DNA of 64,000 nucleotides from Holacanthus passer (taxonomy: Eukaryota > Chordata > Actinopteri > Pomacanthidae), in the NCBI GenBank assembly GCA_025331565.1, contig JAFREQ010000043.1, forward strand, positions 6,209,001 to 6,273,000, given 5' to 3'. The notes beneath the pieces were generated by a model. The model was not told the origin of the DNA. It saw only the letters and a program-made list of their open reading frames with translations, and did not search any database. Positions 12,949-27,200 of the stretch are shown piece after piece. Within the stretch, counting starts at the first letter, position 1. The number at the start of each line of letters is the position of its first letter. The position numbers and the translations under genes were made by a program.

Positions 12949-14520
12949 TGTGTGTGTGTGCGCGAGCGTGTGTGCCTGCCTGTTTGAGGCCATTTAGGAA
13001 GAGTATAAACCTCCTGTGGTTCAGTGTTGCTCTCCTGAGCTGGTCAGTCATGATGCATCTTTAAGCATGACTGATACACCAGACGTTAAAAGTGTGTTCA
13101 GTTTACTCGAGCAGTTTGCATCAAATAAATGCTATTTTCTTATACAGTTGGCTTCCATTCATCTTTGTTGATGTCCTGTTTTTTTCTGATTGAGAATCTT
13201 TCAGTACGTAATTTATAGTAGTATAGTATAGTTTTAGTGCACTAAGATTTTTTTTTTTTTAAGATGTGATCATATTTACCTTTGCTTATAGTGAAGAACA
13301 ACCACATAGAACTTAACGTTTGTTGTTAAATGAATGTCTTTAAATGTAGGAAATTATCTGCTGAGCCTTTCTTATTGAGACATTGTTATTTAAACTGAAA
13401 ATTTGGGATATGCTGTATCTCTCTCACTATTACAGCAAGAGTTTACTTTGGTGTGTTAATATGTTGTGTGTCCAATCTACTTATTCATAATTGTGTTTGC
13501 CCAAAACACCTGAACAAAAGCCCATTTCTTGCCTGCGTTGATGTACTAAGATCATGTAGTATTTGTTATTACAGAGTAGCAGTCTTATCATGTCTGTTCT
13601 TTGTTTGTAGAAGTGTGCGGCTGTAGTGTGAATGTCATCTCCCATCTCATCATGGGAATACCAGCTGCTTTGAAACCGCACACACCTGCCAGGTAAAACA
13701 CAGCATCCTCTCATCCAGCTCCCTCTGGGACACATGTATACACCACAAGCCTTGTTCTGACCGATGCGCTGAGAAACAGAGTCACGCTGTTTACCTTGTA
13801 TTACTATAGTATTTGCAATCCTGTGCTAAATTCGCCATATCTGATTGGCTTAGCTGAAACACTGCTGCATTTGGTGTAACCTTGAGCGTATCTGCAGGCT
13901 ACATCTCTGTATCTGGTGTTCCAGAACTGAGGTTAACACAGTCGCTATAATCAGAGAAGTGTCCCTGGCTGGTACAGCACACAGTTTCTGGGTCAGTCCT
14001 CAGCCCTGTGAGAGGGCCCCATCCACATGAGCAACAGAGGAAGACAGAGAGAGAGAGCGGGTGGGAGAGAGAGAGAGAGTGGGAAAGGTATTTATAGAAA
14101 AATGGGGCTTCGCAGTACCTTTTCTTGCAAAGAACCATTTCAGGACCAAGTGAGCTTGTCCCAGTTTTCTGATCATCGCTCTGCCATAGGGTTTGGACTG
14201 AGGCTGAGGCTGGACTGCCTCACTCAGCATGGAGAGCCTGACTTTCAGACGCTCTCCCCTCTCCTCTGGCCTTCCTCTCCTCGCCTGCAGACTGCTGGTT
14301 CTCTGATTGAGAACAGTGGGAGGAACTGGCCCAGATAACCTACAGATGTGACCATTTAAGTGCACTTGATTTGCCTAGCTGGGTAGAGGCGTTTGGAGGC
14401 AGTTAGCTCAGGTGAGGAGCGGCACGAGGGTGTCTGAGGGCACTCTTCGGCTGCGTCGACCTCCAGTCTGGGGGTGTAGGGAGGCTGGCTGGAACGTGCC
14501 CTGCCGCAAGCCGGGCAAGG
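12340..14520 (+). other. e4f1 3' UTR, then intergenic DNA and grid2ip 5' region
   Basis: The first about 800 bases are the e4f1 3' UTR, ending near the AATAAA at 13124-13129. It contains a GT microsatellite at about 12919-12962. From about 13150 to 14000 nothing supportable is seen. From about 14000 the sequence becomes richer in GC and AG, with a GA-rich stretch at 14044-14082. This is probably the promoter and 5' UTR of grid2ip. ORFs here on both strands have no recognisable domains. Confidence 0.5.
12919..12962. repeat. (GT)n microsatellite in e4f1 3' UTR
   Basis: An interrupted run of GT dinucleotides with GCGC breaks lies about 200 bases before the poly(A) signal. Confidence 0.9.
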
Positions 14521-17500
14521 ATGAGGCGTTTCCTGAGCAGAAAGGGCCGCTTCTCCCTGCGCCAGAGCAAGTCTGGGACCCGGAGTGCCTCCAAAGATTT
14601 CTGTAAGTCTTTTTCTTTGAATCATAGTTTTTACATGATGTTCATGAAATGCTTCATCAGCTGGAGGTGAGATAAAGAGGAGGGCGGAAAGAACTTAAAG
14701 ATGAGATTGTGTATCTGGGGCTGGAGAGAACAAGACCACAAGAAGTCTTGACAATCCTCTGAGTTCTGCTTGTGTTCTGCTGGGGACAAAAGAGCTCCAT
14801 GTCAGTGATTTCCCAATCTATTTCAGATCAATAATCAGCTTCAGTTTGATGTTTCCTTTCAGCAAGCTGACACCAAGTTCTGTGACTCTTTGAGTCTTTG
14901 GATTTGATATACTGTATGTTTTATTCACTCAGCCACATCTCACCCTGAATATGTAGCCCTGTGCTCCAGTAAGATCTGATTTGTCTTTTTCCGCATTGAA
15001 GTAGATCTGACATTCCCCCATTTCCTTTCAGAAGTATTGTACAGACCCACTTCTCATGCATTTTTTTTTTAAACTTTTCTCACTTCCCATCTCTAATTTA
15101 GTCTCTCTCCACCTGCCTGACTTTTCCTCTGTCTCTTTCTTTCTGTGCCTCTAATTAATTTCAAAAAGAAAAACAGAGCAGTTTGATGGATGGCTGCAAT
15201 TGTGCGTGTATCTGAATTTTTTGAATGTGTCTTACAAAGGCGTGTTCAGCTATATTTCCCAATGGGAAGTCTTCCCTTCTAATTTTGCACCTTGGAGATA
15301 TTTCGTCATATGATGAGATCAAAATTGTTGATGGGAGTGGCAGTGCCGCGTTGCCTTGAGGCAAGCATGTTTCATCAAGTTACATACATTCTAGCATCTT
15401 CTGCTCTTCCACAGACATCTGCTAAAGTAAAAAGACGAGATTCAGTGAAGTCTAATTCTTTCATAGTGACCGTAAGGATCCTGGTCATCCAGATATGAAG
15501 AGTGCAGAAGACAAGAGGGCAGGGCAAAAGGATTGGAAATGATAATTAAACTAAAAAACAAACTAAATCAAACACGCGTGTGTTGATGATCCAGAATATG
15601 AAGTGAGATTTGAGCTGTGTGGTGAGAAATCAACGGAGATCCTCATAATGTCGACTGACCAATCCCTATAATGTCCTACATATATCTTTGACGTATCCAG
15701 ATGGCTGTAGATGGCAGGAGATGAAGTCAAGTGAGCCTGTTGGGACACTTTCTGCTGCAGTAGAATGAGGCCAGTGACCAGGGGAAGGCCAGCAGCTCAG
15801 CATGTACCATCAGTCAGAAATAGCCACCTTTTTTCCCTTTTTTTTCCCCTTTTGGCTGTCATTCAACTTAACGGAAAAACAAATCTTTCAATCTGTAAAC
15901 TCTTTCTGATGTCACGTCTGTGTCTTTATATTTGTTGCTTCATTAAATAGACCAGTGTACCTGCTGTGACAGCAGGCAGCTCCGTTCCTGAGGTGCCCTA
16001 TTTAAACCATTTGACCTCCCTTGTACAGCTCGCAACACGCTTGTCTGTGTGCGCAACTTGCACCAGATTAACAATGTTCCTGCACGCTGATATGACATAC
16101 ATGTCCTACGAGCAGTAAAATGTTTTATCTCCCAAATAAAAACCAAAGTCTTGAGTTGACACACAAGTTTCATCTTCTGTCCGTCCTCCAGACCTCGGCC
16201 TCCCAGCCACCAATCAGAACTGGCCGGAGGCGTTCGGCTTCCGACTGGGTGGCACTGGGCCCAGCTACATCTTGTCCGTGGTGGAGGGCAGCAGCGCCTA
16301 TCTAGCTGGCCTGCAGCCCGGGGACCAGGTGGTGGACATCGAGGGCCAGGATGTGACCAACCTTAGCACCCCGGCTCTGATCGCTCTCGCTCAGACCCTC
16401 AAGACGGTGCCCCCGAGCATTGGAGTAGTGTCAAGGATCGAACAGGTCAGCTGAGACCTAATAATCTAAGTTTAGTGTTTGAATTGTTGGAAAAACTAAA
16501 ACAACCCTAACACTAAAAACATATAAGTTTTAGATCTGCAGTGGTAAAAACAGCTGGCGATCATGCTTTTTCCCTTCCTCAGATTGACATCACTCCCGGC
16601 CCAGATGGACGCTTTGGGTTCACCATCGTCGGAGACAGCCCTCTGATGGTGGAGGACTGCATGCCCAGCGGTCCGGCCGGCCGCAGTGGCCTCAAGGCTG
16701 GAGACTACGTCATGGAGGTCAACGGCATCCCAGTGAAGCACCATGAAACGGCGGCGGCCATGATCAAAGCAGCTCAGGGTCGGCCACTGCGTCTGGGCGT
16801 TCTCAGTATGGCCCGGCGGCCCAAAAGGCTGAGCAGCAGCATGAGGGTGTTGTCACAGAGTGGGGACAGCGTCAGGGAGAGTCGCGCCCACAAGGCCATG
16901 GAGTTCAATAAGAAAGTGGGTGTGAAATAGATGCTTGTTTCAAAGTTACACGTTTAATTGATGAGTTAATAATTCATGTGTGCCTTTATTTGTCCATAAG
17001 GTGGAGGAAGTTCTAGGGGAGGAGCCAGATGTAAAGGAACAGCTGTTTGAGGTGCTGAAGCAGTACGCTGCAGAGAGGGACGTGGAGAGTCTGGCTGAGG
17101 CCCTGCCCGACATCTTGATCACAGAGGAGCACCAACAGCTAATTGACAGCGTCAGGTAGCCAATCAGATATGCGTTCAGACCTATGCCTCAAACATGTCT
17201 GTGTGCATGTTGTGTATATCTTGTTTAGAATCTGCACCATTAACAAGTCTTTTAGTCCCCCTCATGGAGTGATGAAAGAATTCTTGTGTCAGATATAAAG
17301 GAATTTTAAAAACTGTTGATACTCCCTCTGCACTAAAACTGATTTCTCTGCATCTGGCTTTACATCTAGTTTCAGGATCTGTCACTGCCAGTGATGCAAC
17401 CAGGACAATTCATTAATATTTTAGCCAGCAGTGCTGTTTCCAGTCAGAACTCTCAGAGTGTACAGTATGTGCTCGTGAAGAATTGCATGTTGTCGTCTTC

Positions 17501-20500
17501 ATGCTGTGGGAAGTAAGTTACTTCCCTAATGACCAAACAACCAGAACTCTTCTTTGATGAGTTTTATTTGGGGTGATCATTGTCAAATATGTAGTGCTAA
17601 ATCTGTAAATTCCTGGACTGCAGCACCACATTAACTAAACATTAACAAAACATGGGAGCACAGCCCAGCAACACATTCCAACTAGTCCAACTTTTGTGTC
17701 TCAATAAATCATTAACCTTTTTTAAAAGGCAGAAAAACACCCTCAAATCTTAATCTGTCTCACTCCAGTGACGCTCAGTCCTATTTAGCTGAGTGGGGAA
17801 ATTAATATTCAACAAGGCAAACTGTAATCCCCATGCAGATAAGGCTCTGACTGTGCTCTACATTTCAAATAGTTTTCTCATAATCATTGTTTTTGCTTGT
17901 AAAAGTGCACTTGTGAGAGTTCTTGGTCATTGTCTTATTGACATTTCAGCTATAATTCAGCCTTACACAACAATAGGGACACAGTGGAGGAAGCAACAGC
18001 TCCTTAATTGCCTCATGAAATCAATATTTTTGAAACTCCCCTTTTTGCATTTTACTCTGAAATGTGTGAGAGGTGTACATCAATAGCACATATAAATAAT
18101 TTTGGCCTGACCATTGACTGCTGTCCTTGAGTGCTGGAAACACTTTGTTCATGTTTCTCCCCTCTCGGTTACAGTACAATGATATACCGTAGTTAGAAAT
18201 TCACCGCAGAATATTGCATTTCTTCCTCCTCAGCACTGATCGGAAAATCAAAACCTAAAACACAGTACTTCTGCGCACACTTGCAATTTGTTTTTATCAG
18301 CCCTCCCTCTTCTTCTGTCTTTTCCTCTCAATTTGACTTTCTCTCTGTTGGTCTCTTTCTTTCCCATTTCTCCCTGTCAGCTGTGATGCACTCTTTGATA
18401 CATGGACCGATTTCACTGGATGCTCTTTTATTCCCTCCTCTGCATGCAGCTCTTAGATGCTACAGCCAGTTTGCTGCTGGTGGTTGAGATATGCACACAT
18501 ACAGTACGAAAACAGAACAACATGCAGATGCTTAGGCTGCATGCACACAGCACTGTTTCTCACGTGCACTCAGTCCTCGCTTTGAAGTTCAATGCTGGGG
18601 GAAATCATGAATTGCTGCCTCAGGTGAGTACTGAAAAACTATTTGCCATTGTATATTTTGTAACAGTTGTAGCATGTAACTGGTCATCAAGTTTGGTGTC
18701 AAAGCGTGCTCTGGTGTCCGCCTTGCGTGGCCGTTTATAATTGGCCATGAATTATGCTTTAGTGTAGCTAAAATCTTCTATAGTAGCATTGTTCAATTTT
18801 TCCAGTGAGTCATTTTTGTGGAGCAGTCCGTTCTCCTTCCAGCTGGAAAACAAAGCTGTTGTCCAGCCATCTCGGTTTCCTCCGACACAGCTGTCTGTAC
18901 CACAGCTTTGATAGCACATTTCCTTCCTTAGAAAGCTGCCTGTGAAAAATGCTTTGTAATGTTTGTTTTTGCACAAAGTCCCATTAATTATGCATCAGCT
19001 GGATCCATAGAGGAAAGCGAACTGTTTTCCTCACCTTTAGGCTTTGAGAAAAGTGCAATAACCCTCCTAATAAGAGTCTGAGTCTCTCTTTAGATAAATC
19101 CACTTTAGGTAGCTGTTGTTACCCATAATTCCACCCTGGTGGTGTTTAGTTCAGGTGCGTTGTGACCTTGACAGGCTTTAATATGCAAAGTTTTTCCTCT
19201 TCTCTTTGTGCCTCTGCCTGCCGTGTCATTGTGTTGTCTTTATGCCAATTAGGCTGCACAAATCTTACAGGGTGTTGTTGGGTTTACATTCTCTGGAATG
19301 GGCTGAAAATATTATTTCTATTCCAGGTTTGGAATAGCGCCTGATGTTTACAGCAGAATCTGGTGATCATGTTTCTGTGGTAGGATCCTAAGGGAGTTTT
19401 GCTTCCAGGTTGTCCATGAGCCATGCCTCAGGGTGCTGTTGGTGGAAATCGCTGCTGCTGAGAGCGAGATCTCTCAGGTGTCTGGGGAAAAATGCACTGT
19501 GGAAGTTCTCTGTTCTTGGGGAAATGTTTTGCTGGTGATATTTTAAATGGGTGCGTTTAGGGCTGCTTTCGGCATGATTGTAGGGATGGCAAAGTCGTTG
19601 GGTTGGTCTATAGGATGGAATTTTTTAAAGACATTCATGGTTCCCCTATGATTAATCCTATTGACTTTGGTGACCCCCTGACTTTTCCTCTGGCACCACC
19701 ATGAGGTTGACATTTGTGGCTTTGTGTCAGATGCCTCCAAACAATTAGACACACTCATATCCTCCTGAAGAGGAATGGTAATAGCTTTGGTGATCCCTTA
19801 ACATTTCCCATAATGCCATCATCAAGCCAAAGTTTTAATTTGTCCGATGCAACGAAATACCTGCAAAACTAATGACATTCCCATCAAACACAGTAAATTA
19901 AAATGATGAACATGATAAATATTAAACCTGCAGCAGGTTAGCATTGTCATTGTCAGCATGTTGTACATGTAGTTCAAAGCACAGCTGTAAATAGAGCCTC
20001 ACAGAACTGCTACCACAGATGTAGACTCTGAAGTCAAGATACAAAGTGAGCACTCGCCTGAATTTGGCCATATTGATTGCCTGTTTTCTCCATTTCTATA
20101 GCTCCTAATCACAGTGATCTGAACAGTCTAACCTCCCCAGCAGCAATACCACCCATTGACTAAGAGATTAACAACGTATCATGAGACAGACTGTTGGTGA
20201 TGAGCTGGGTGCCAGCGTTGTCTGAAGTGTGGAGAATCAATGTGTCGGCCACTGAAACCGAATCTCCCTCTTTTATTCTCTCGCTGTCTCCGCCCCCCAT
20301 TTCTGTCTCCCAGTCTGTCCCTCTCCCTCTACCTCAATCACTGTCACGTCCCGTGACACTCACACATGCACACACGCAAAAATTAAACAAAACTCCCCAC
20401 CCGCCCAACCTCGGTCCAGCAATTTAGAGGTCGCGTGTCAGAGGATGTGAGGTGTGCTTAACAGGCTTATGAAGTTATTTCACCTGCATGCCTTGTAAAA

Positions 20501-23500
20501 CTTGACCAGCTGGGCCACGCTCTGCTCAGTCTGTCCCCTCTCTCCGATTTGCCTCGCCGTCCCACAGGATGTGTTCTATTTTTAAGCAGCCTATTTCTTT
20601 TAATAAATTCTCTCTTAGGTTTCTGACGCACTTGCCAGAGTCGATTCTTAAACGGCTCTAAAACCCAGGGGTTAGCGAGTGCTTGAACACTTGAAAGTTA
20701 TGCAAAAGATTGTGTGTCTGGAGTGTCATTAGAGACGATCTTGGAACGCCTATTAGCTCTTTTGTTCATGCGATTGTGTTGTGTAATGGTAACTGAATGT
20801 AATTATAGTGATCTGTAGGCCTTTGTCTGATCCTGTATCTGTATATAGACATCAAAGATGTGAATTAATTAGACTGATGCATCTCATCCCAGGATTAGAG
20901 TCTTTTGCAAATGTTTTATGGATGGAAGTTGTTTTGGGCTGGAAATGCTTGGACACATTGTTGTCGTCATACATATAGGAGTAAGAGTTATGGATGCTGC
21001 AAGTGAGCACGTGTCGCACAGACTTGACTGTCGAGGCTTCTGTACGTTCACTCATGCACATTGTTGGTTCTTGCACACTCACACAGTCATTGTGCTGACC
21101 TGCCTGTGAAATTCCACTGGGGCTCTCTCCTCACATCTCCACTTCTCTCCTCTCTCCCTCCTCACTTACTCCTCTGTTCATCTCATTCCTTCCTTCCTCC
21201 TCCACTGAGGGACGAGAAGATTTGTCACTCACTTACCTCTCACTGCCAAATGATGGATGCCTCGGTGACCAGGATTATCCTTAAACTGTGATAAGACTGC
21301 CCCGTGGTGACCTTGACCCTGGTGTCTTTGGGACAAAACATGGGAACAAAAGAAGAGTGCCGCCCCAAACATGAAGTTGGAGAACGGCAGATGATGCTGC
21401 CTGAGGATGTTTTGGAGGTGTGGAGGGATGTGAACCACAGCCACTCTTACAGTTTGCTCCCTCCCTCTCTCTCGTTCTCTCTCTTTCTTCACCTGGCTGC
21501 TTTCCGAGCCTACAGCGAGCGCTTTTGAGATCCAGGACACCTTCCCTTTTCTCATCTTCTTCCCCCTTCGTCCGGGAGAGTTTGTTTGTTCAAACTAGAT
21601 GGGGACTCACGGAGATAGAGGAGAGGCATTTGCATTGCTTAACTGAGCTCAGGCACTTCCTCAAAGCCCCAAAGAGCCATGGGAAGGGATAGGAGCCTTT
21701 CCAGACACTTTCGGTATGGCACTTTTCCTTTGATCTCAGCAGTGTTTGCTGCGCTTTGTGTTATTTGTGCTGACTTGTATCTGAAGTTGCTGAAGTTTTG
21801 TTGTACGGCTGCTCTGTGTGTGTTTGTTATCAAGGTTTGTATTGATGATTTTTTTTTTTTTTTTGTCAGCATGTAAAAATATGAAAATCTGTGCTGTTCC
21901 TAAATTTGTCTCCTGCACGGAAACATGATGAGCAAGCTGCCAGATTTTAGCAAAACTCAACTCTACTACTACTGATCATTCTTTATGGTCTTTGTTTCTG
22001 AGACCTTTTAATTCCACACTATATCTCAAGCCATGCTTTGTGTTTGCAAATTCATAACTGGCCCAGCTGTCAAATTGGCTGATCAGAAGTGGGTCTGATA
22101 ATAATGGTTCTTGCGATGAGTTTCCCAGCTGATTGCAATTGTCATTCATCCCTCTGTGAGCTCTGTCCTTGATCCACCCCTCCTTCAGCCCTAATTATAG
22201 GCTCCTCTCGCCCTCCTTATAATTGAGGGCATCCCAAGGCCTACATCCAACTTCAATGGAGGAAAGCTATGAAGTTTCTGCTCACGTGTTTTGGCTGGGT
22301 GACAATATCTGACGAGTGAAAAATTCTTTGACTGAGATCATAGCATGACGGAGAGTCGTTGGAGACGATGGAATGAAATAGATCCAGGCCCTGTGACGAT
22401 CATGAATACACAATAAATGGCCCTGTTCTGTTCACTTTTCCCCATCCGCCGTTTGTCGGAGCAACCACGGTGATGTATGAGTGTTGTTTGGTAAAGTTCT
22501 GTGGCCTACATAGCTTCATTCCCAATAGTTACATGACCTCGGCCTAGAAAGCGCTCCAGTTCTCCACTTACTCTCTTTTCTCGTCTCTGGCTCTGTCATA
22601 TTTTACTCTTTGTGTCTTCACATATATCTCTGCAACTTTTCCTGCCGTTCTTCGTATCAACTCATTGACAGCTTGTCTGCTTGTCAGTCTTTTACCACCT
22701 TCAGTCTCTTTCTTTATCTGTCACTCACTCTGCCTTTCTAAGTTTACGGAGTGTAGATTTTTTAATATTTAATGTTGTTGCGTCTCTATGCAGAGTCCTC
22801 ATAGTTCTCCTCTTACAATACAAAAACCGACCGTCAAGATAACAGGTCAGAGCATCCTGGTATCACAGATGAGCACATTGCAGCCCTAGAGGGAAGTTTT
22901 GACATTTTGCTGCATTAACAAAGTGTGCAGTTAATCATTGTCACCTACATACACTAGTTCCCTTGGCTTTCATTTAAATTAATGTCTCCATAGTAAGCAG
23001 ATGAAAAAGTATCTATGGAGGTGATGATCCTTGTCTCCACACATAATTTATTGGACCTAACAATTGCAGCAGCTTGAGCAGAAGGCAGGACTCCTAACTT
23101 CATCTATAGTTTTAAGAGCCAACGAATCAAAATCAGCATTCGCTTTTTTCATCAACCTGCCATCAAACACCACACTACTACTCTTGTGTTGTTGTAATGA
23201 TAAAAACAATGGCACATCCACTTGTGTATGTCCATGATACACTGTAAGTGTTCTGAGAAGACTAAGATCATCCGAGATCCAAGCGTGATATGTGACTGTG
23301 TGGCTGTAATGTGTGTGTATGACTCCACAGGGTGTTGGACCAGGAGACATTGTGGAAGGAACTATTTGTGCTGTTGCTGCAGTGCTATTGACTTAATACT
23401 GTTTAGGGACAAGTGCACCTGCCATATATCTCCATAAATGAGATGCAAGTGTGCTCTAATTGGACACAAGGATTGCAAAGCAGAAAATCTGCCCTGTGAT

Positions 23501-24258
23501 ATTCATACTTTTTGTATTATCAAACTAGATTTTCAAAGATCATTGTCAAGTAACAAACCAGTGCAAGAGTCTGACTTGTTTTAAATGGGAACTATCAGTA
23601 CTTAAATGTGTGTTTATGTTACACCTACGCACAAATTGACTTTGGATATGATCTCAGGTTTTATTGGATGCAAGGGTGTCTAGGATAGCTGTAATTACAG
23701 GTATGCTTTTTGGTGTGTGTGCTTGCAGAATCCTGTGAACTTTAGTGAGTCAGATTATTGTCTAGGTAAGAAATTCCCAGGATGGAAATATCTGTTGGCT
23801 TCCCTCAACTTTGAATTGTAAGATATTGGAATGGAGGCGGCTCAGCTTATGTGTCACTCATAATTCAAACCCAATGCTTCCTGTACGTTTTTATAAAACC
23901 ACTGAATAGAGAATCACCTAATCCTCGCCTCCTAACGATGTTCCCTAATGTACCTGCAAAGTGACTGTGGCAGCTTTGAAAACCAAACTGCGCCGCCGAG
24001 CCTCATCCTCAACGGTCGCGTTTGAGTAAGGAGTTGAGCTGTGTGTATGGATGCACATTGAAAACGGTGCACTCTGAAAAAACCAAAGCCTTCTTTTCTC
24101 CTTTGCACAGTGGAAGCACTCAGGAGATTCATGCTGAAGACAGAGAGACTGAGAGAAGCTTGTGTTGAGGATGGAGGCAGCATCGTTTTGTAGGCGGGAT
24201 GGGGAGGCAGATGTGCAAAAGAGAAAAGGGATAAATGAGGTGTGTGTGATGGAGGCTT

Positions 24259-24296
<38 letters not shown>

Positions 24297-27200
24297 ACGT
24301 GCGCGGAACCACAATTAAAAGGAAAAGTGGGAAAAAATGAAAAGGCGTCCTATATTTTAAAGGAAAAACACACTAAACCACTTTTCAAAACGCATTTATT
24401 GGCAATGATTCTTCCATTTGTGGGTCATTTCATTTGTTTTGTTATGTAATTTCTTCTTGTTGTTGCAGATAATTGGCCAAATATAAAATGCGTGCAGCAG
24501 ATAAGAGAGCTTAATGGGAGTGGACATTTCAAGCAGTCTCAACAATCGGTGGTAAAGGTTTGAGTGTTATTCCCTTAAGAAACAGGCAGACAATTTTGTG
24601 CTGATGTTGAACAATCTAATAGGGAGAAATGTGTCATACAGACACAGCAGTATCACTTTTTACAACCAGCCTTCTTTGATGAGTTTGAAGCAGAATTTGA
24701 ATGAGCAGTTCTAGTTACAGTCGGTGCTACTTGTTCTCTCTCCACTCTGCATTTTATTGACTGAACGGCTTCTTTTCATCTACACGTATGCAGCACTCAA
24801 AGCAGGCTGGAGGAAAGTGGGTGCACCACGCCCACAAAACCACCCCTGGAACACACTAAATATCCCAAACTGATATCTCCAGAGTATCTGAGGGTGGGTT
24901 TTTCCTTTAAGAAGAAAAAGGCAATGGGAGTTGATTATGGGAGGGGAGAATAACACCAGCATGAGGAGTGGAGCGCTTTTCTCCCAGAGGTGGCTCCGAG
25001 CTTCCTCCTGTTCGCATATTAGCTGTGAGCTGTCACCGATAGTGAACACTCTTACCTGCAGCTGCTAATGTGACAGGACCACACAAACTCATCTCTTATC
25101 TCTTTCAGTCTCTCTCTCTCTCTCACACACAAACGAATAGTGGACCAATCCCTCCTACCTGCCTTGTCCCTCCCAGGAGACGATATGGACTGAACTATTT
25201 TTGAACCAATTAAGTGGATCCTGCAGCTGGAGCAATACGTCATCAGAACAAGAATTCCTCTGTTTTTTTGGATACTTTGGACGATGGATGGTTTGAGAGA
25301 TCAGGATAAAGAATTTTGGATTTTGTGGGCTGCTTTGATGTGATTTTGTTTTTCTCTGTGAACCCTTTCAGTGTTTGTGATATTGCTGTCATATATAAAA
25401 AAGTAGGAATTGTCTTTTCAGTCATAGCACACAAGAGAAGCTGAACTGGATGCCTCCCCACCTCTGCTTCCCCTGAGTTTTTCTTGCCAATCTGAGGTTG
25501 TGTCTGATCCCACCATGTTTGTCAGGATCTTCATTCCCAAGAAGCACCGGGAGCGTTTTGACGAGGTCGTTTCCCAGAGCCTGATGAGCCGGCTCAAAGG
25601 GCGGAGCTTCAGCGACCCCAGCCGTAACCACCTTCGCCGCAGCCGGAGCGAGGATCACCCTGAACGCCTCCTGGTCTCCACCCGTGCCAGTTCAGTGCCA
25701 CGCACCCACGCAGAGGAAGGCGTGGTCCCCCCAGCCCGCGGCATGCGCAAGACCACCTCACTCATTGCTGGGCACTCCAGTGGCACCACCACCAACTGCA
25801 GGTCTGTGTTAAGTGTCATGTGGTGGTGTCACAGCAGATTCTCTGTGCTCATCCTGTCTCATTACTTCCTGAGTGTTTTGGCCTTTAATCAGCAGGAGTC
25901 ACAGCTTTCATTTCCCATCAGCTGCACAGGGCACGTCATTTTTAGCTTTCAAAGAAAGCCCTTTTCCTAAAATAACATCCTCTCTCTCCTTTACGTCTGA
26001 TCAAATTTATAACCACAGTCCATGAGAACTGCTGTGACATGTCTTCCTGTGTAAGCATGGAAATCATGTGAATTAAGATGAGTAGGAGTTAGGTGAAAAA
26101 TAGACCCTTCAGTGGGAACATAAACCTATTCAGACAGTCACGCCTGTCCTGTGGCTCCCTTCATGTGCTATGATGTCGCTTCCTCGTGTTTCCTGTCGTG
26201 TTTTCATAAATTGATGGCAGTTTGTTCTATGCTTGGGTAACAAATCTAAAACTGTTTAAAAGATATTTTAAAAAGACATGTAAAACAACAGGATTAGAAA
26301 CATCCCATAAACATCTCTTGAAACTACAGAAAAAAAAAGTGCCCCCGAGAAACTGCTAATCTATTCTACGGCTCTGGCTTATGAGGATGTTATATAGCTC
26401 CCTTGGGATATACTGTCCATATTTAAGTAGGGCTGTTCATGCAGGATATGAATTTAAAGTAGTGTGCTGAATATGGAGGAGGTCACAGTTGGGCTCACTT
26501 TCTTTCAGGATGGGCTGAGGAAATTATCAATTAAATTGTCTCATTGCAGATAACTTTTTGGACAGATTTTTGAACACTGTGCAATGAGCTATAATAATGA
26601 ATGGATTCTACCACCTTTACTCATGTACAGCTTGTGTCCACTATGTCATTGTAGAAAATTATAAACTTTACACTTTAAAGTGTGTATTAATGATGCAAAT
26701 TAATTACTTGAGATAGAGCTGATTATTTTTACCTGCTTTTCTCTTACTTCACAGGGCCTCCTCTTATTATTCCTCAGTCCTGTCATTAATCAAAGCTCAA
26801 ATTTGTCTCTTTAGGACAGTGAGAGTGTGTAAGGGCAACATGAGTTTTGGCTTCACTCTTAGAGGCCATGCTCCAGTGTGGATTGACTCTGTCATCCCCG
26901 GTAAGTTGAACATGTGTGTGTACCTGTGTTAATTTGTTTGTGCTTGTAAGTGATGAAGCCATATATGAGCACTTTGGATAGATTACATTGTAATAACACT
27001 GTCATTACATTTAATTGAACTGTACAATATCTTTACAAAGCTTCCTAACTCTACCACTGTGCTGTTGTTTTAATGAAAAATGATCAAATGAGGCATCTCT
27101 TTCTGCAGGAAGCCCAGCAGACAAGGCAGGTTTAAAGCCGGGAGACCGCATCCTGTTTCTCAATGGACTGGACATGAGGTTGAGCTCTTGCCCACACTAA

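Larger units (their letters stand above)
17156..25525 (+). other. Large grid2ip intron 4 with repeats and a likely internal promoter
   Basis: This 8.4-kb intron separates the exons for PDZ1-PDZ2-HN1 from the rest. Contents seen: an old interspersed repeat at about 19540-20045, pyrimidine-rich patches (18300-18380, 21120-21200), a GT tract at 24262-24294, and a CT tract just before 25126. No coding exon could be supported inside it; the small ORFs lack domains and proper splice sites. The last few hundred bases may be the promoter and first exon of a short isoform. Confidence 0.6.

Noticed and set aside
14000..14625. Several ORFs of 60-120 codons on both strands ahead of grid2ip
   Set aside because: No recognisable domains, mutually overlapping, and located in the GC-rich promoter/5' UTR of grid2ip.
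23932..24449. Overlapping ORFs with His-Thr or Cys-Val runs in grid2ip intron 4
   Set aside because: They come from the GT microsatellite at 24262-24294 and have no domain or splice support.
25478..25525. Alternative phase-compatible acceptor for grid2ip exon 5 at 25478
   Set aside because: It would add 16 residues (SFSCQSEVVSDPTMFV) before RIFIPKKHR. Joining at 25526 gives the Ser-Val-Arg-Ile-Phe-Ile-Pro-Lys-Lys sequence expected from mammalian delphilin, so 25526 is preferred for the long form.
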